The position numbers were made by a program, and so were the translations under genes. Below the pieces are notes generated by a model. It was given only the letters and a program-made list of their open reading frames with translations, searched no databases and was not told where the DNA came from. Positions 14,798-23,661 of a stretch of DNA of 64,000 bases are shown one piece after another (position 1 is the stretch's first letter; the number at the start of each line of letters is the position of its first letter). The DNA comes from Bordetella genomosp. 5 (GTDB lineage Bacteria; Pseudomonadota; Gammaproteobacteria; Burkholderiales; Burkholderiaceae_B), in NCBI RefSeq assembly GCF_002261475.1, contig NZ_NEVN01000001.1, positions 124,001-188,000 of the forward strand, written 5' to 3'.

Positions 14798-17700
14798 TCA
14801 CGCCATCGTCATCAGGCTCGCGTTGCCGCCCGCCGCGGCGGTGTTCACGCTCAGGGCGCGCTCATGCACGAAGCGCTCCAGCGGCACCCGCGTTTCGCCC
14901 GGCGCGAGGCCGGTCAGCGTTACGATCGCGCCCGGCCGGCGCGCCAGCTCGGCAAGCGTCGCCTGCAGCGCCGCCGCATCGCCGTGTTGCACGGCGGCGT
15001 CGAACGCGGCCTGGCTCGGATCGTGCGCCAGCGTGACGCGGGCACGCACCTCCTGCGGCAGGCGAGCGTAGAGCTGGGCGGCCTGCGCGTCGGCGCCAGG
15101 CCAGACGGCGCGGCTGCCGGCGGCCAGCACCGCGGCAAGCTGCGTGAGACGGTCGGCATCGGTGGCGGCGAGGCACAGCACGGCGTCGCGCGGCGTCAGG
15201 CGGTAAGTGTTGCGCTCACCGGTGGGGCCGGCCAGCTCGAACACGGCACCCGTGAACAGGGGCTGGGGCCGCGCCAGCGCCACACCCTGCGCCTGGCACC
15301 ATTGCGCGAGCGCGGCGCAAGCGGCGGCGTCAAGCGTCCGATCCGGTGCCGCGCTCTGTGCCTGCACCGCAAAAGGCCGCGCGAGCGCGCGCTCGGGGCG
15401 TTCGGACAGCAGACGATAGAGATACAGCGGACCGCCCGCCTTCGGGCCCGTACCGGAGAGCCCTTCGCCACCGAACGGCTGCACGCCCACCACCGCACCC
15501 ACGATGTTGCGATTCACGTAGACGTTGCCGGCATGCGCGCCGTCGACCACGCGTTCGATGGTCTCGTCGATGCGCGTGTGCAGACCGAGGGTCAGGCCGT
15601 ATCCGGTGTTGCGGATGCGTGCGAGCAGGACGTCGAGCTCGGCGCGGCGGTAGCGCACCACATGCAGCACGGGCCCGAACACCTCGCGCTCGAGCTCGGC
15701 GATGTCGTTCAGTTCGATCAGCGTCGGCGCGATGAAGGTGCCCTGGCGCGAGCTTGCATCGCGCTGGCACAGCTGATGCACCGTGCGGCCCTTGGCGCGC
15801 AGGGCATCGATGTGGCGTTGGATGCCCGCCTGCGCGTCGGTATCGATGACCGGGCCGACGTCGTTGGCGATTTGTTCGGGATTGCCCAGACGCAACTCGG
15901 TCATCGCGCCCTTGAGCATCGTGATCAGTCGGTCGGCCGCATCTTCCTGCACGCACAGCACTCGCAGCGCCGAGCAGCGCTGGCCGGCGCTGTCGAACGC
16001 CGAGCTGACGACGTCCACCACCACTTGTTCCGTGAGCGCCGACGAGTCGACGATCATGGCGTTCTGCCCGCCGGTTTCGGCGATGAGCGGCACCGGCTGG
16101 CCGGCCGGCGTGAGGCGCTGCGCCAGCGTCTTCTGCAGGATGCGCGCGACCTCGGTCGAGCCGGTGAACATCGCGCCCTGGACGCGGGCGTCGCCGATCA
16201 ACTGCGCCCCGACGGTCTCGCCGCGCCCCGGCAGCAGCTGTACGGCCGCACGCGGAATGCCGGCTTCCCACAGCAGGCGCACGGCCTGCGCCGCGATGAG
16301 GGGCGTCTGCTCGGCGGGCTTGGCGAGCACGGTGTTGCCGGCCGCGAGTGCCGCGGCAACCTGACCGGTGAAAATGGCCAGCGGGAAATTCCACGGACTG
16401 ATGCAGGTGACCGGACCGAGCGGCGTGTGCGTGGCGGCGTCGAACTCGCTGCCGGCCTGCGCGGCGTAATAGCGCAGGAAGTCCACCGCTTCGCGGACCT
16501 CGGCGATGGCGTTGGCGTAGGTTTTACCGGCCTCGCGCACCAGGATGCCCATCAGGGGCACCATGTCCGCTTCCATCGCGTCGGCGGCGCGCAGCAGCGC
16601 CGCAGCCCGCTCGCTCGTGGCCGTGGCTGCCCACACCGGCGCGTAGTCATGCGCGGCGCGCAGCGCGGCGTCGGCCTCGGCGGCCGACGCTTCGCGCACG
16701 GCCCCGACCACGTCGCCATGGTCGGCGGGATTGATGACGGGCGCGCTGGTACGCAGCTCGCCCGCGAGGTCGCCGGCGGTCGCCTGCGCCAGCATCGGGC
16801 CGGCCTCGTAGGAGGCGCGCGACGCCGTGCGCAGCGTGGCGCTCAGCTCGGCCAGCGTCTGGTCGTTGGCCAGATCCAGGCCGCGCGAGTTGGCACGATC
16901 GATGCCATAGAGTTCGCGCGGCATGGGAATGCCCGGGTGCGACTCGCCGAGCGTGCGTTCGGCCTGCGCCAGTTGCTCGATCTGCGCCACGGGGTCCTGT
17001 ACCAGCGCGGCGATCGGATAGTCGTGGTCGGCCACCTGATTGACGAACGACGTGTTCGCGCCGTTTTCGAGCAGGCGGCGCACCAGGTAGGCCAACAGGG
17101 TTTCGTGCGTGCCGACCGGGGCGTAGATGCGGCAGGGGCGGCCGAGCTTGCCCTCGGCCACCGGGCCCACCACCTGTTCGTAGAGCGGTTCGCCCATGCC
17201 GTGCAGACACTGGAACTCGTATTGGCCCGCGTGATAGGTCTCGGGGTCGGCGAGCTCGTACACCGTGGCCAGCGTCAGGGCGTTGTGCGTGGCGAACTGC
17301 GGATACACCGCGTCGGGCGCCGCCAGCAGCTTGCGCGCGCAGGCGATGTACGACAGATCGGTGTAGGGCTTGCGGGTGTAGACAGGGTAGTCGTCCATGC
17401 CGTCGAGCTGGGCGCGCTTGATTTCGCTATCCCAGTAGGCGCCCTTCACCAGTCGCACCATCAGGCGCTGACCGCTGCGGCGCGCCAGATCGATGACGAA
17501 GTCGATCACGTAGGGGCAGCGCTTCTGGTAGGCCTGGATCACGAAGCCGATGCCCTTCCAGCCTTGCAGCTCGGGCTCGAAGCAGAGCATCTCGAGCAGG
17601 TCGAGCGAAAGCTCCAGGCGGTCGGTCTCCTCGGCATCGATGTTCAGGCCGATGTCGTATTGCCGCGCGAGACGGGCCAGCGCGAACACGCGCGGATAGA

Positions 17701-18547
17701 GCTCGGTCATCACGCGCTGCACCTGGGCGCGGCTGTAGCGCGGATGCAGTGCCGACAGCTTGATCGAGATGCCCGGACCTTCGTACACGCCGCGGCCCGC
17801 GGCGGCGCGGCCGATGGCGTGGATCGCCTGCTCGTAATCGTTGTAATAACGCTGGGCGTCGGCCGCCGTGAGCGCGGCCTCGCCCAACATGTCGTAGGAA
17901 TAACGAAACCCCTGGGCTTCGAGCGACTGCGCATGCGACAGCGCCTCGGCCATGTTCTCGCCGGTGACGAACTGCTCGCCCATCATGCGCATCGCCATAT
18001 CCACGCCCTTGCGGATGAGCGGCTCACCGCCGCGCGCGATCAGACGCGTGAGCGCGTTGCCCATGCCGCCCTCGCTGTGCGTGGCGACCAGCTTGCCGGT
18101 CAGCATCAGGCCCCAGGCGGCCGCGTTGACGAACATCGACGGGCTCTGGCCCACGTGTTCTTTCCAGTTGCCGCGGCTGATCTTGTCGCGGATCAGCAGA
18201 TCGCGCGTCGCGGTGTCGGGAATGCGCAGCAGCGCTTCGGCCAGGCACATCAGGGCGATGCCTTCCTGCGACGACAGCGAGAACTCCTGCAGCAGGCCCT
18301 GGACCAGACCGGCCTTGCCGCCCGCGCTCTTGCGGGTCCGCAGGGCGGTGGCGATGCGTGTGGCGAGCGCCTGGCTGCGCTCGGCCTGCGTCGGGTGCAG
18401 CCGGGCACGCTCCAGCAGCCACGCGACGGCAACCGGCTCGGGACGGCGCCAGGCCAGCGTGATGGCCGCGCGCAGGGGCGTCTGCTCCGCCAGCGGCGTG
18501 ATGTGGGTAAAGCGCTCGGCGCGGGGGGAGGACGATACGGTATTCAT
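14798..18547 (-). CDS. putA: Bifunctional proline dehydrogenase / delta-1-pyrroline-5-carboxylate dehydrogenase PutA
   Basis: About 1,249 residues. It oxidises proline to P5C with FAD, passing electrons to the quinone pool, and then oxidises glutamate semialdehyde to glutamate with NAD. Order: helical arm, PRODH barrel (GIGFVIQAYQKR, RLVKGAYWDSEIKRAQ near residue 370), then the ALDH domain with ETGGQNAMIV and catalytic Cys858 (AGQRCSALR). A C-terminal ALDH-fold tail runs to the end. The N terminus starts directly at the arm and has no ribbon-helix-helix segment, so this PutA cannot repress its own gene the way the E. coli protein does. A second in-frame ATG lies at 18559; neither start has a clear ribosome site. 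No regulator is adjacent. Confidence 0.96.
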   Translation of the reverse strand: MNTVSSSPRAERFTHITPLAEQTPLRAAITLAWRRPEPVAVAWLLERARLHPTQAERSQALATRIATALRTRKSAGGKAGLVQGLLQEFSLSSQEGIALMCLAEALLRIPDTATRDLLIRDKISRGNWKEHVGQSPSMFVNAAAWGLMLTGKLVATHSEGGMGNALTRLIARGGEPLIRKGVDMAMRMMGEQFVTGENMAEALSHAQSLEAQGFRYSYDMLGEAALTAADAQRYYNDYEQAIHAIGRAAAGRGVYEGPGISIKLSALHPRYSRAQVQRVMTELYPRVFALARLARQYDIGLNIDAEETDRLELSLDLLEMLCFEPELQGWKGIGFVIQAYQKRCPYVIDFVIDLARRSGQRLMVRLVKGAYWDSEIKRAQLDGMDDYPVYTRKPYTDLSYIACARKLLAAPDAVYPQFATHNALTLATVYELADPETYHAGQYEFQCLHGMGEPLYEQVVGPVAEGKLGRPCRIYAPVGTHETLLAYLVRRLLENGANTSFVNQVADHDYPIAALVQDPVAQIEQLAQAERTLGESHPGIPMPRELYGIDRANSRGLDLANDQTLAELSATLRTASRASYEAGPMLAQATAGDLAGELRTSAPVINPADHGDVVGAVREASAAEADAALRAAHDYAPVWAATATSERAAALLRAADAMEADMVPLMGILVREAGKTYANAIAEVREAVDFLRYYAAQAGSEFDAATHTPLGPVTCISPWNFPLAIFTGQVAAALAAGNTVLAKPAEQTPLIAAQAVRLLWEAGIPRAAVQLLPGRGETVGAQLIGDARVQGAMFTGSTEVARILQKTLAQRLTPAGQPVPLIAETGGQNAMIVDSSALTEQVVVDVVSSAFDSAGQRCSALRVLCVQEDAADRLITMLKGAMTELRLGNPEQIANDVGPVIDTDAQAGIQRHIDALRAKGRTVHQLCQRDASSRQGTFIAPTLIELNDIAELEREVFGPVLHVVRYRRAELDVLLARIRNTGYGLTLGLHTRIDETIERVVDGAHAGNVYVNRNIVGAVVGVQPFGGEGLSGTGPKAGGPLYLYRLLSERPERALARPFAVQAQSAAPDRTLDAAACAALAQWCQAQGVALARPQPLFTGAVFELAGPTGERNTYRLTPRDAVLCLAATDADRLTQLAAVLAAGSRAVWPGADAQAAQLYARLPQEVRARVTLAHDPSQAAFDAAVQHGDAAALQATLAELARRPGAIVTLTGLAPGETRVPLERFVHERALSVNTAAAGGNASLMTMA

Positions 18548-18739
18548 GGAGACAAACATCTGACAATGCGAGGGGCAGGATGGCGCGGCCGGGGCTTGGA
18601 GCGGCCGGGCGCGGGGATGCCACGAATGACGAAAGCGATTGCGGGACGGGGGTTCGGAACGGCGGGGTGCCAGACGCGGGAAAGCCGGACATCCCGAGGG
18701 ATGGCCGGCGGTCTTGCTGGCGTGAAGCGCAACGCGGGA

Positions 18740-19279
18740 TCAGACGCTGTCGAGCTGCGTCCGGTCCACGGCCAGGGCCTCGGCGCGGGCCGCTTCCACG
18801 GCCTGAAGAAACACCGGCGCGCACAGGCCGGCGATCACGGTCGCCAGGTCCAGGTCGGCCTGGTCATAGGCGTGGCGCCCCGCGAGCAGGTTGAGCGAAC
18901 CGATGACCTTGCCCTGGTGGCGAACGGGAATGTTGAAGGCGGAGTGCAGACCGCGCTCGATCAGGAACTCGGCCTCGGAGAACACCGTGCGCACGTCGTC
19001 TTCGGTGCTGGCCACGCTGAACTCGCCCTGGTCGAGCACCTTGCGCGACCAGGGGCCGTTGCCGGTGGCCTTGAAGCCGCCCAGCGGGCTGATGGTCTCG
19101 TCGTTGGTGTAGAGCCGGCGCATCAGGCGCAGGTCTTCGAGGTAGACGAGGGCCGTGAGCAGCTGGTAGCCGAAGGCCTGTTCGAGCAGGGCCGAGATCG
19201 CGTCCCACTGGCCTTCGCGCGTTTGCGCCAGGGCCAGCGAGCGGGCGTGCGCGGCCCAGGGCTGGAAGGCGGCGCTCAT
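18740..19279 (-). CDS. GAF-domain protein
   Basis: A 179-residue single GAF domain with short flanks. Visible features: WDAISALLEQAFGYQLLTALVYL at the start of the domain, an NDETISPLGG loop, and the end LHSAFNIPVRHQGKVIGSLNLL, which is the typical GAF core strand pair. It has no catalytic or DNA-binding domain. The ATG overlaps the MFS stop (ATGA), so it is translationally coupled to the transporter, and it is the last gene of the amidohydrolase-MFS-GAF operon. A free GAF domain in such an operon may sense the substrate. An earlier in-frame start inside the MFS gene is rejected. Confidence 0.88.
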   Translation of the reverse strand: MSAAFQPWAAHARSLALAQTREGQWDAISALLEQAFGYQLLTALVYLEDLRLMRRLYTNDETISPLGGFKATGNGPWSRKVLDQGEFSVASTEDDVRTVFSEAEFLIERGLHSAFNIPVRHQGKVIGSLNLLAGRHAYDQADLDLATVIAGLCAPVFLQAVEAARAEALAVDRTQLDSV

Positions 19280-20631
19280 CCGTTGATTTCCTCGAGCACC
19301 ACGCCACGCGTGTTTTTGCCGTAGAACAGAATGCCCAGGCCGCCGATCAGCAGGATGCACGTCATCATGGCGAACACGCCGCCGAAGCCGAGTACCGGGT
19401 AGGCCACCCCCACGATGGTGGGCGACGCGATGGAGCCGATCCGGGCGAAGGCCGAGGCGGCGCCCATGCCGGTGGCGCGGATCGCGGTGGGATAGATCTC
19501 GGCGGTGTAGGTGTACTGACCCGCGATCACGCCGTTCATGCCGAAGGACAGCAGCATGCTGAGCAGGATGATCTGCGTTTCACCGGTGGCGAAGGCCAGA
19601 CCCAGGGCGGCCAGGCACGACAGCAGCATGTACGCCAGGATGGTGTACTTGCGGCCGACCTTGTCGTTGAAATAGGCCGCCGAGAAGTAGCCCGGAATCT
19701 GCGCCAGGTAGATCAGGATGGTGTACGAGAAGCTCTTGGTGATCGTGAAACCGCGCTCGACCAGCAGGCTGGGAATCCACACCAGGAAGGCGTAGTAGCA
19801 GAACAGCACGGTGATCCAGAACACCCACACCAGCACGGTGGTGCCCAGGTAGCTCTTGGAGAACAGCGTGGCCAGCTTCTGCATGGCGGTCTGCTGCGGC
19901 TGCGCGGACACGGGCTGCTTGCGGGTCGAGACCGGCGGGGGCAGCGGGCGGCCGATGTGCTTCTGCACGTCGTTTTCGATCGCGGTGCAGATGCGGTCGG
20001 CCTCGGCGGTCTGGCCGGTGTGTTCGAGCCAGCGCGGCGATTCGAACAGCGACTTGCGCCACCACAACAGGAAGATCACCGGCACGGAGGCGATGATCAT
20101 GATCCAGCGCCAGCCATCTTCGCTCATGGGCACGATGAAGTAGCCCAGCAGCGCCGACATCACGAAGCCGAACGAAAAGAAGCCGGCCAGCGCGCCGGTG
20201 AAGCGGCCGCGGTATTTGCTGCCTACGAACTCGGCGAGATACGGCGCAATGATGGCGCCTTCGGCGCCCATGCCGATACCGGCGATCATGCGCAGGATGT
20301 AGAACTCGTGATAGTTGCGTGCGAAGGCATTGATGAAGGTCGCCACGCAGAACAGCATCAGGGCGTACAGCATGACCCGCTTGCGGCCGTAGCGGTCGCC
20401 CAGAATGCCGGCGAACAGGGCGCCGACCAGGAAGCCGACGTAGGTGCTGCTGGCGATCCAGCCGATTTCACCGGTGGTGAGGCCCCACTGCGTGCGCAGC
20501 GACGGGATGATGAAGGCGATGATGCCGGCGTCCAGGGCCTCGAAGGCGAGACCCAGGCCGCCGATCAGCAGCAGCTTGAAGTGAAAGCGGCTGAAAGGTA
20601 GCCGCTCCAGGCGTTCCGAAACGGAAAACAT
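19276..20631 (-). CDS. MFS transporter (sugar/organic acid porter type)
   Basis: A 451-residue, 12-helix major facilitator. Diagnostic motifs: FEALDAGIIAFIIPSL in helix 1, the loop 2-3 signature GILGDRYGRKRVML, ARNYHEFYILRMIAGIGMGAEGAI in helix 4, a cytoplasmic central loop of about 60 residues, NDKVGRKYT between helices 8 and 9, and AEIYPTAIRATGMGAASAFARIGS. The last is typical of the sugar porter/organic cation branch. It lies 31 bp after the amidohydrolase and overlaps the GAF gene by four bases. It probably imports the amide/peptide-like compound hydrolysed by that enzyme. Substrate is inferred only. Confidence 0.92.
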   Translation of the reverse strand: MFSVSERLERLPFSRFHFKLLLIGGLGLAFEALDAGIIAFIIPSLRTQWGLTTGEIGWIASSTYVGFLVGALFAGILGDRYGRKRVMLYALMLFCVATFINAFARNYHEFYILRMIAGIGMGAEGAIIAPYLAEFVGSKYRGRFTGALAGFFSFGFVMSALLGYFIVPMSEDGWRWIMIIASVPVIFLLWWRKSLFESPRWLEHTGQTAEADRICTAIENDVQKHIGRPLPPPVSTRKQPVSAQPQQTAMQKLATLFSKSYLGTTVLVWVFWITVLFCYYAFLVWIPSLLVERGFTITKSFSYTILIYLAQIPGYFSAAYFNDKVGRKYTILAYMLLSCLAALGLAFATGETQIILLSMLLSFGMNGVIAGQYTYTAEIYPTAIRATGMGAASAFARIGSIASPTIVGVAYPVLGFGGVFAMMTCILLIGGLGILFYGKNTRGVVLEEING

Positions 20632-20662
20632 GGGGTAAGTTCCGAGAAAAGTGAGGGAGACT

Positions 20663-21892
20663 TCAGCAGTCGTTCTTGTGCAGCAGGCCGCGGTTGACGA
20701 TCAGCTTGATCGACTCGGGCTGCGTGAGCAGCGCGATGTCGTCCAGCGGATTGCCGTCGATCAGCAGCAGGTCGGCGTGGGCGCCCTCCACCACTTCGCC
20801 CAGCAGCCCTTCCTGGTTCAGGATTTCGGCGCCGATCAGGGTTGCCTGCTGGATCACCTTGGCGTTGCCCAGCACGCTGGCGCGCAGGGTGAGCTCTTCG
20901 GACTGCATGTAGTGCGTCTCGCCCAGCAGATCACTGCCGTAGCCCATCTTCACGCCCACTTCGTCGAGGATCTCGAGCGCGCGCAGGCCGTGCGTGCGCA
21001 CCGTCGCGATCTTCTTCACCGAGTCCAGCGGCAGGCCGTAGCGCTCGCCGTCCTTGGCCAGGCCCTCGTAGGTGATGAGCGTGGGCACCATGTAGGCGTT
21101 GTGTTCCTTCATGACCTGCGCGGCGTCGTGGTCGACCAGATTGCCGTGCTCGATCGTGCGCACGCCGCAACGCACGGCGCGCGTGATGGCGCGCGGCGTG
21201 TAGGCGTGGGCCATGACATAGGTGTTCGCGTTGTTGGCTTCTTCGACGATGGCGACCAGCTCGGCCTCGGAGAAGCCGAGGTTCTGGATCGGATCGTTGG
21301 GCGAGGCCACGCCGCCGGAGGCCATCACCTTGATCTGCGTGGCGCCCTTCATGATTTCTTCGCGCACCGCGAGGCGGCAGTTGTCGACGCCGTCGACCAC
21401 GCGGCCGATGTTGCCGATCTTGACCGAGCACGGGCAGGGATCGAGTTCGTCGTTGCGCTCACGGAAGTCGCCGTGGCCGCCTGTCTGCGACAGGGCCTTG
21501 CCCGAGCAGAACAGGCGCGGGCCATCGATGAGGCCGGAGGTCACGGCCTCGGCCAGTGCCCAGTCGGCGCCGCCCGCGTCGCGCACGGTCGTGAAGCCGC
21601 GGTCGAGCATGCCTTGCATGATGGGCAGGGCGCGCAGCAGCGCCAGCGCATTGGGCATGGCGGCCACGCGGCCGAGGTTGAACGACGATGCGACCACGTG
21701 GACGTGGCAGTCGATCATGCCGGGCATGAGGGTCTTGCCGCCGGCGTCGATCACGTCGGCGTCGGGGTGAGCCAGCTCGTCGGAACTGATGCGGGAAATC
21801 ATCCCGTCTTCGAGCAGCACGTTCGATGGGCCATCGAGGACGAGTGTCCGGGTGTTGAGGATCCTGCAGTTTTTGACGATAACCGGCTTCAT
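20663..21892 (-). CDS. Metal-dependent amidohydrolase family protein (prolidase-like)
   Basis: A 409-residue amidohydrolase-superfamily enzyme. The metal site reads in order: DCHVHV near residue 62-67 on strand 1, carboxylated Lys candidate in ATQIKVMASGG, MAHAYTPRA, RTIEHGNL and GYGSDLLG. An imidazolonepropionase-like N- and C-terminal beta-sandwich frames the barrel (ends HADLLLIDGNPLDDIALL). Members of this clade hydrolyse acylated amino acids or Xaa-Pro dipeptides. It is first in the operon with the MFS and GAF genes and divergent from a LysR regulator at 22040. The substrate is not visible from sequence. Confidence 0.92.
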   Translation of the reverse strand: MKPVIVKNCRILNTRTLVLDGPSNVLLEDGMISRISSDELAHPDADVIDAGGKTLMPGMIDCHVHVVASSFNLGRVAAMPNALALLRALPIMQGMLDRGFTTVRDAGGADWALAEAVTSGLIDGPRLFCSGKALSQTGGHGDFRERNDELDPCPCSVKIGNIGRVVDGVDNCRLAVREEIMKGATQIKVMASGGVASPNDPIQNLGFSEAELVAIVEEANNANTYVMAHAYTPRAITRAVRCGVRTIEHGNLVDHDAAQVMKEHNAYMVPTLITYEGLAKDGERYGLPLDSVKKIATVRTHGLRALEILDEVGVKMGYGSDLLGETHYMQSEELTLRASVLGNAKVIQQATLIGAEILNQEGLLGEVVEGAHADLLLIDGNPLDDIALLTQPESIKLIVNRGLLHKNDC

Positions 21893-21988
21893 AAATCAAC
21901 CACGTAAATGCGTTGCCAAGGCGTGAAAAAAATGGCAGTGCGAACTCTACCGGTACAATCCGGGGGTCCGATACCGGGTCTCCCCTTA

Positions 21989-22001
21989 TGTGTTCGACAC
22001 A
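21989..22001. promoter_or_regulatory. Short inverted repeat in the amidohydrolase/lysR divergent region
   Basis: TGTGT-TCG-ACACA (21989-22001) is a perfect 5+5 inverted repeat of the T-N11-A class used by LysR regulators. It is centred 45 bp before lysR and about 100 bp before the amidohydrolase start. Plausible as the LysR site, but short. Confidence 0.35.
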
Positions 22002-22016
22002 ATTAAGAAGGCCCCT

Positions 22017-22043
22017 ATGACCTTTACTCATACCCTGCGATGA
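22017..22043 (+). CDS. Possible 8-codon leader ORF coupled to lysR
   Basis: ATG at 22017 opens MTFTHTLR and a stop. That stop (TGA, 22041-22043) overlaps the lysR ATG at 22040 as ATGA. The only good ribosome site (AAGAAGG, 22005-22011) is placed for this small frame, not for lysR. It may translationally couple lysR, or lysR may really start elsewhere. Confidence 0.4.
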   Translation: MTFTHTLR

Positions 22044-23053
22044 GACGTCGCTGCCCTACCATTTCCGAGCTGAACGCCTTTACGGCCGCCGCGCGCCATT
22101 TGTCGTTCTCGAAGGCCGCCAAAGAGCTGTTCGTGACCCAGAGCGCCATCAGCCGGCACATCGCCACCCTGGAAAATTATCTGGGTCATACCCTATTTCT
22201 TCGGACGACGACCGGCCTGCAGCTCACCCGCATGGGCGCCACCTATCTGAGCCTGATCCGTCCGGCGCTGCACACGCTGGAGAGCGCGACGTCGCAGGTG
22301 ATGACCACGCAGCAATCGGCCAAGTCGCTCAACGTGTCGGCGGCGCCGACGTTCGCGGCGCAGTGGCTGTTTCCCCGGCTGCGCGTGTTTCGGGAGGTGC
22401 ATCCGGACATCTCGGTGAACTTCGTGCGCTACAGCGTGGCCGATTACAAGAGCACCGAGTTCGATTTCGATGCCTCGATCCAGTACGGCTATGGCGATTG
22501 GCCGGACGGCACCGCCACGTACCTGACCGGCCGCGAGACCCGCGTGGTGTGCTCGCCCGACTATCTTGCGCAGCAAGGCATTCAGAGCCTGGAAGACCTG
22601 CGCCGCTGCACGCTGCTGCAGCACATCGAGATTCCGCTGTCCTGGGAATATTGGTTTTCGACCTATGCCGGCGAGTTCGACCGCTCGCGGTTCGGACCGG
22701 GCTTCAGCCTGTTTTCGATGATTATCCAGGCCGCGTCGTCCGGTTTCGGCGTGGCGCTGATCCCGGACTGCCTGATCGAGAAAGAGCTCGAAAACGGCAT
22801 CCTGGTCGATGTATTCGGGCGTACCTTCGAGAGTCCGCTCGGCTATTACCTGTGCGCGCCCAACTGGCGCAGCAACATGGAAAGCTACGACCTCCTGAGC
22901 GAGTGGCTCTCGCACGAGTGTTCGCATCCGGCCGGCGCGCTCGCCTCCGCCGGCAAGACGCTCGCGGTCACGCCCGGGCCGGCCGGCCGGAACCCGCCCG
23001 CGAGCGCCCTCGATTGCATCTACTGCAAGGCGGGGAGCGCGCCGGCCGCCTGA
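22040..23053 (+). CDS. LysR-family transcriptional regulator (GcvA-type)
   Basis: A 337-residue LysR regulator. The N-terminal helix-turn-helix is complete: ISELNAFTAAARHLSFSKAAKELFVTQSAISRHIATLE, then FLRTTTGLQLT. The effector domain starts near residue 95 (LNVSAAPTFAAQWLFPRL), a wording typical of the GcvA subgroup. The last 45 residues (Pro/Ala-rich, with a CIYC pair) extend beyond the usual 300-residue length and look disordered. It is divergent from the amidohydrolase operon and probably controls it. Its start lacks a good ribosome site and overlaps a leader ORF. Confidence 0.9.
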   Translation: MRRRCPTISELNAFTAAARHLSFSKAAKELFVTQSAISRHIATLENYLGHTLFLRTTTGLQLTRMGATYLSLIRPALHTLESATSQVMTTQQSAKSLNVSAAPTFAAQWLFPRLRVFREVHPDISVNFVRYSVADYKSTEFDFDASIQYGYGDWPDGTATYLTGRETRVVCSPDYLAQQGIQSLEDLRRCTLLQHIEIPLSWEYWFSTYAGEFDRSRFGPGFSLFSMIIQAASSGFGVALIPDCLIEKELENGILVDVFGRTFESPLGYYLCAPNWRSNMESYDLLSEWLSHECSHPAGALASAGKTLAVTPGPAGRNPPASALDCIYCKAGSAPAA

Positions 23054-23078
23054 AGCCGGCGCCCTGCCCCGCGACGCC

Positions 23079-23603
23079 TCAACGTTTGGCCTCGTCCGGC
23101 GCGCGGCGCGACATCTCCAGAAACTGGGCCACCACCTGATCGGCGTGCTGGTCGATCCAGGCCGACATGGCGAGCTCCTCCTGCAGGATGTCTTCGCAGA
23201 CCCGCGCCGTTTCGGTGTCGCCCACGAAGCGGGCCCCCGCGATGATGTTCTTGTAGGCCGCGATCTCCATGTTCTCGAAGGCATAGCTGAACATGCTGCC
23301 CTTGACCACCTCGTCGGAGGCCATCGCACCCGCGAAACCCTGCATCGTGGCCATGGCCTTGGCGGCCATGTCCTTCATCATCGACGTGTCGCCGCCCAGC
23401 CGCTCGATGCAGCCGCGCACGCGCTCCGCCTGGTTGCGCGTTTCTTCGATGTGCTGGCGGATGCGCGCCTCCAGCTCCGGATAGTTCTTCAGCCGGCCGG
23501 CCATCGACGTCAGCATGGTCTCGGCCTGCTCTTCCATGGCGTGCGCGTCGCGCAGCCAGTCGAGCACGTGTTCACGCGCCCGGTCATATTCACGTTCCGT
23601 CAT
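23079..23603 (-). CDS. Ferritin-like (YciE/YciF-type, DUF892) protein
   Basis: A 174-residue four-helix ferritin-like protein of the YciE/YciF class. The pattern of helices with E-E/H metal ligands is visible: HAMEEQAETML in helix 1, RIRQHIEETRNQAERV in helix 2, NMEIAAYKNIIAGAR in helix 3 and ILQEELAMSAWIDQH in helix 4. AGGGG is upstream of the ATG at 23603; an open extension to 23753 would run into the next gene. The family is linked to stress and often lies beside catalases. It is 58 bp downstream of the manganese catalase gene, same strand, so probably one oxidative-stress operon. Confidence 0.9.
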   Translation of the reverse strand: MTEREYDRAREHVLDWLRDAHAMEEQAETMLTSMAGRLKNYPELEARIRQHIEETRNQAERVRGCIERLGGDTSMMKDMAAKAMATMQGFAGAMASDEVVKGSMFSYAFENMEIAAYKNIIAGARFVGDTETARVCEDILQEELAMSAWIDQHADQVVAQFLEMSRRAPDEAKR

Positions 23604-23661
23604 GAGGATCCCCTTGAAGATCGGGCGGCGGGCGGGATGCCCGGCCGCCCTGTTGCCCGCG

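Noticed and set aside
14678-19324. A 1,548-codon open frame on the plus strand opposite putA
   Set aside because: Its codons mirror putA in a high-GC reading frame, it has no ribosome site or protein family pattern, and putA is a complete recognised enzyme.
22040-23053. LysR tail (CIYC) as a metal-binding domain
   Set aside because: Only one Cys pair in a Pro/Ala-rich extension; no domain seen.
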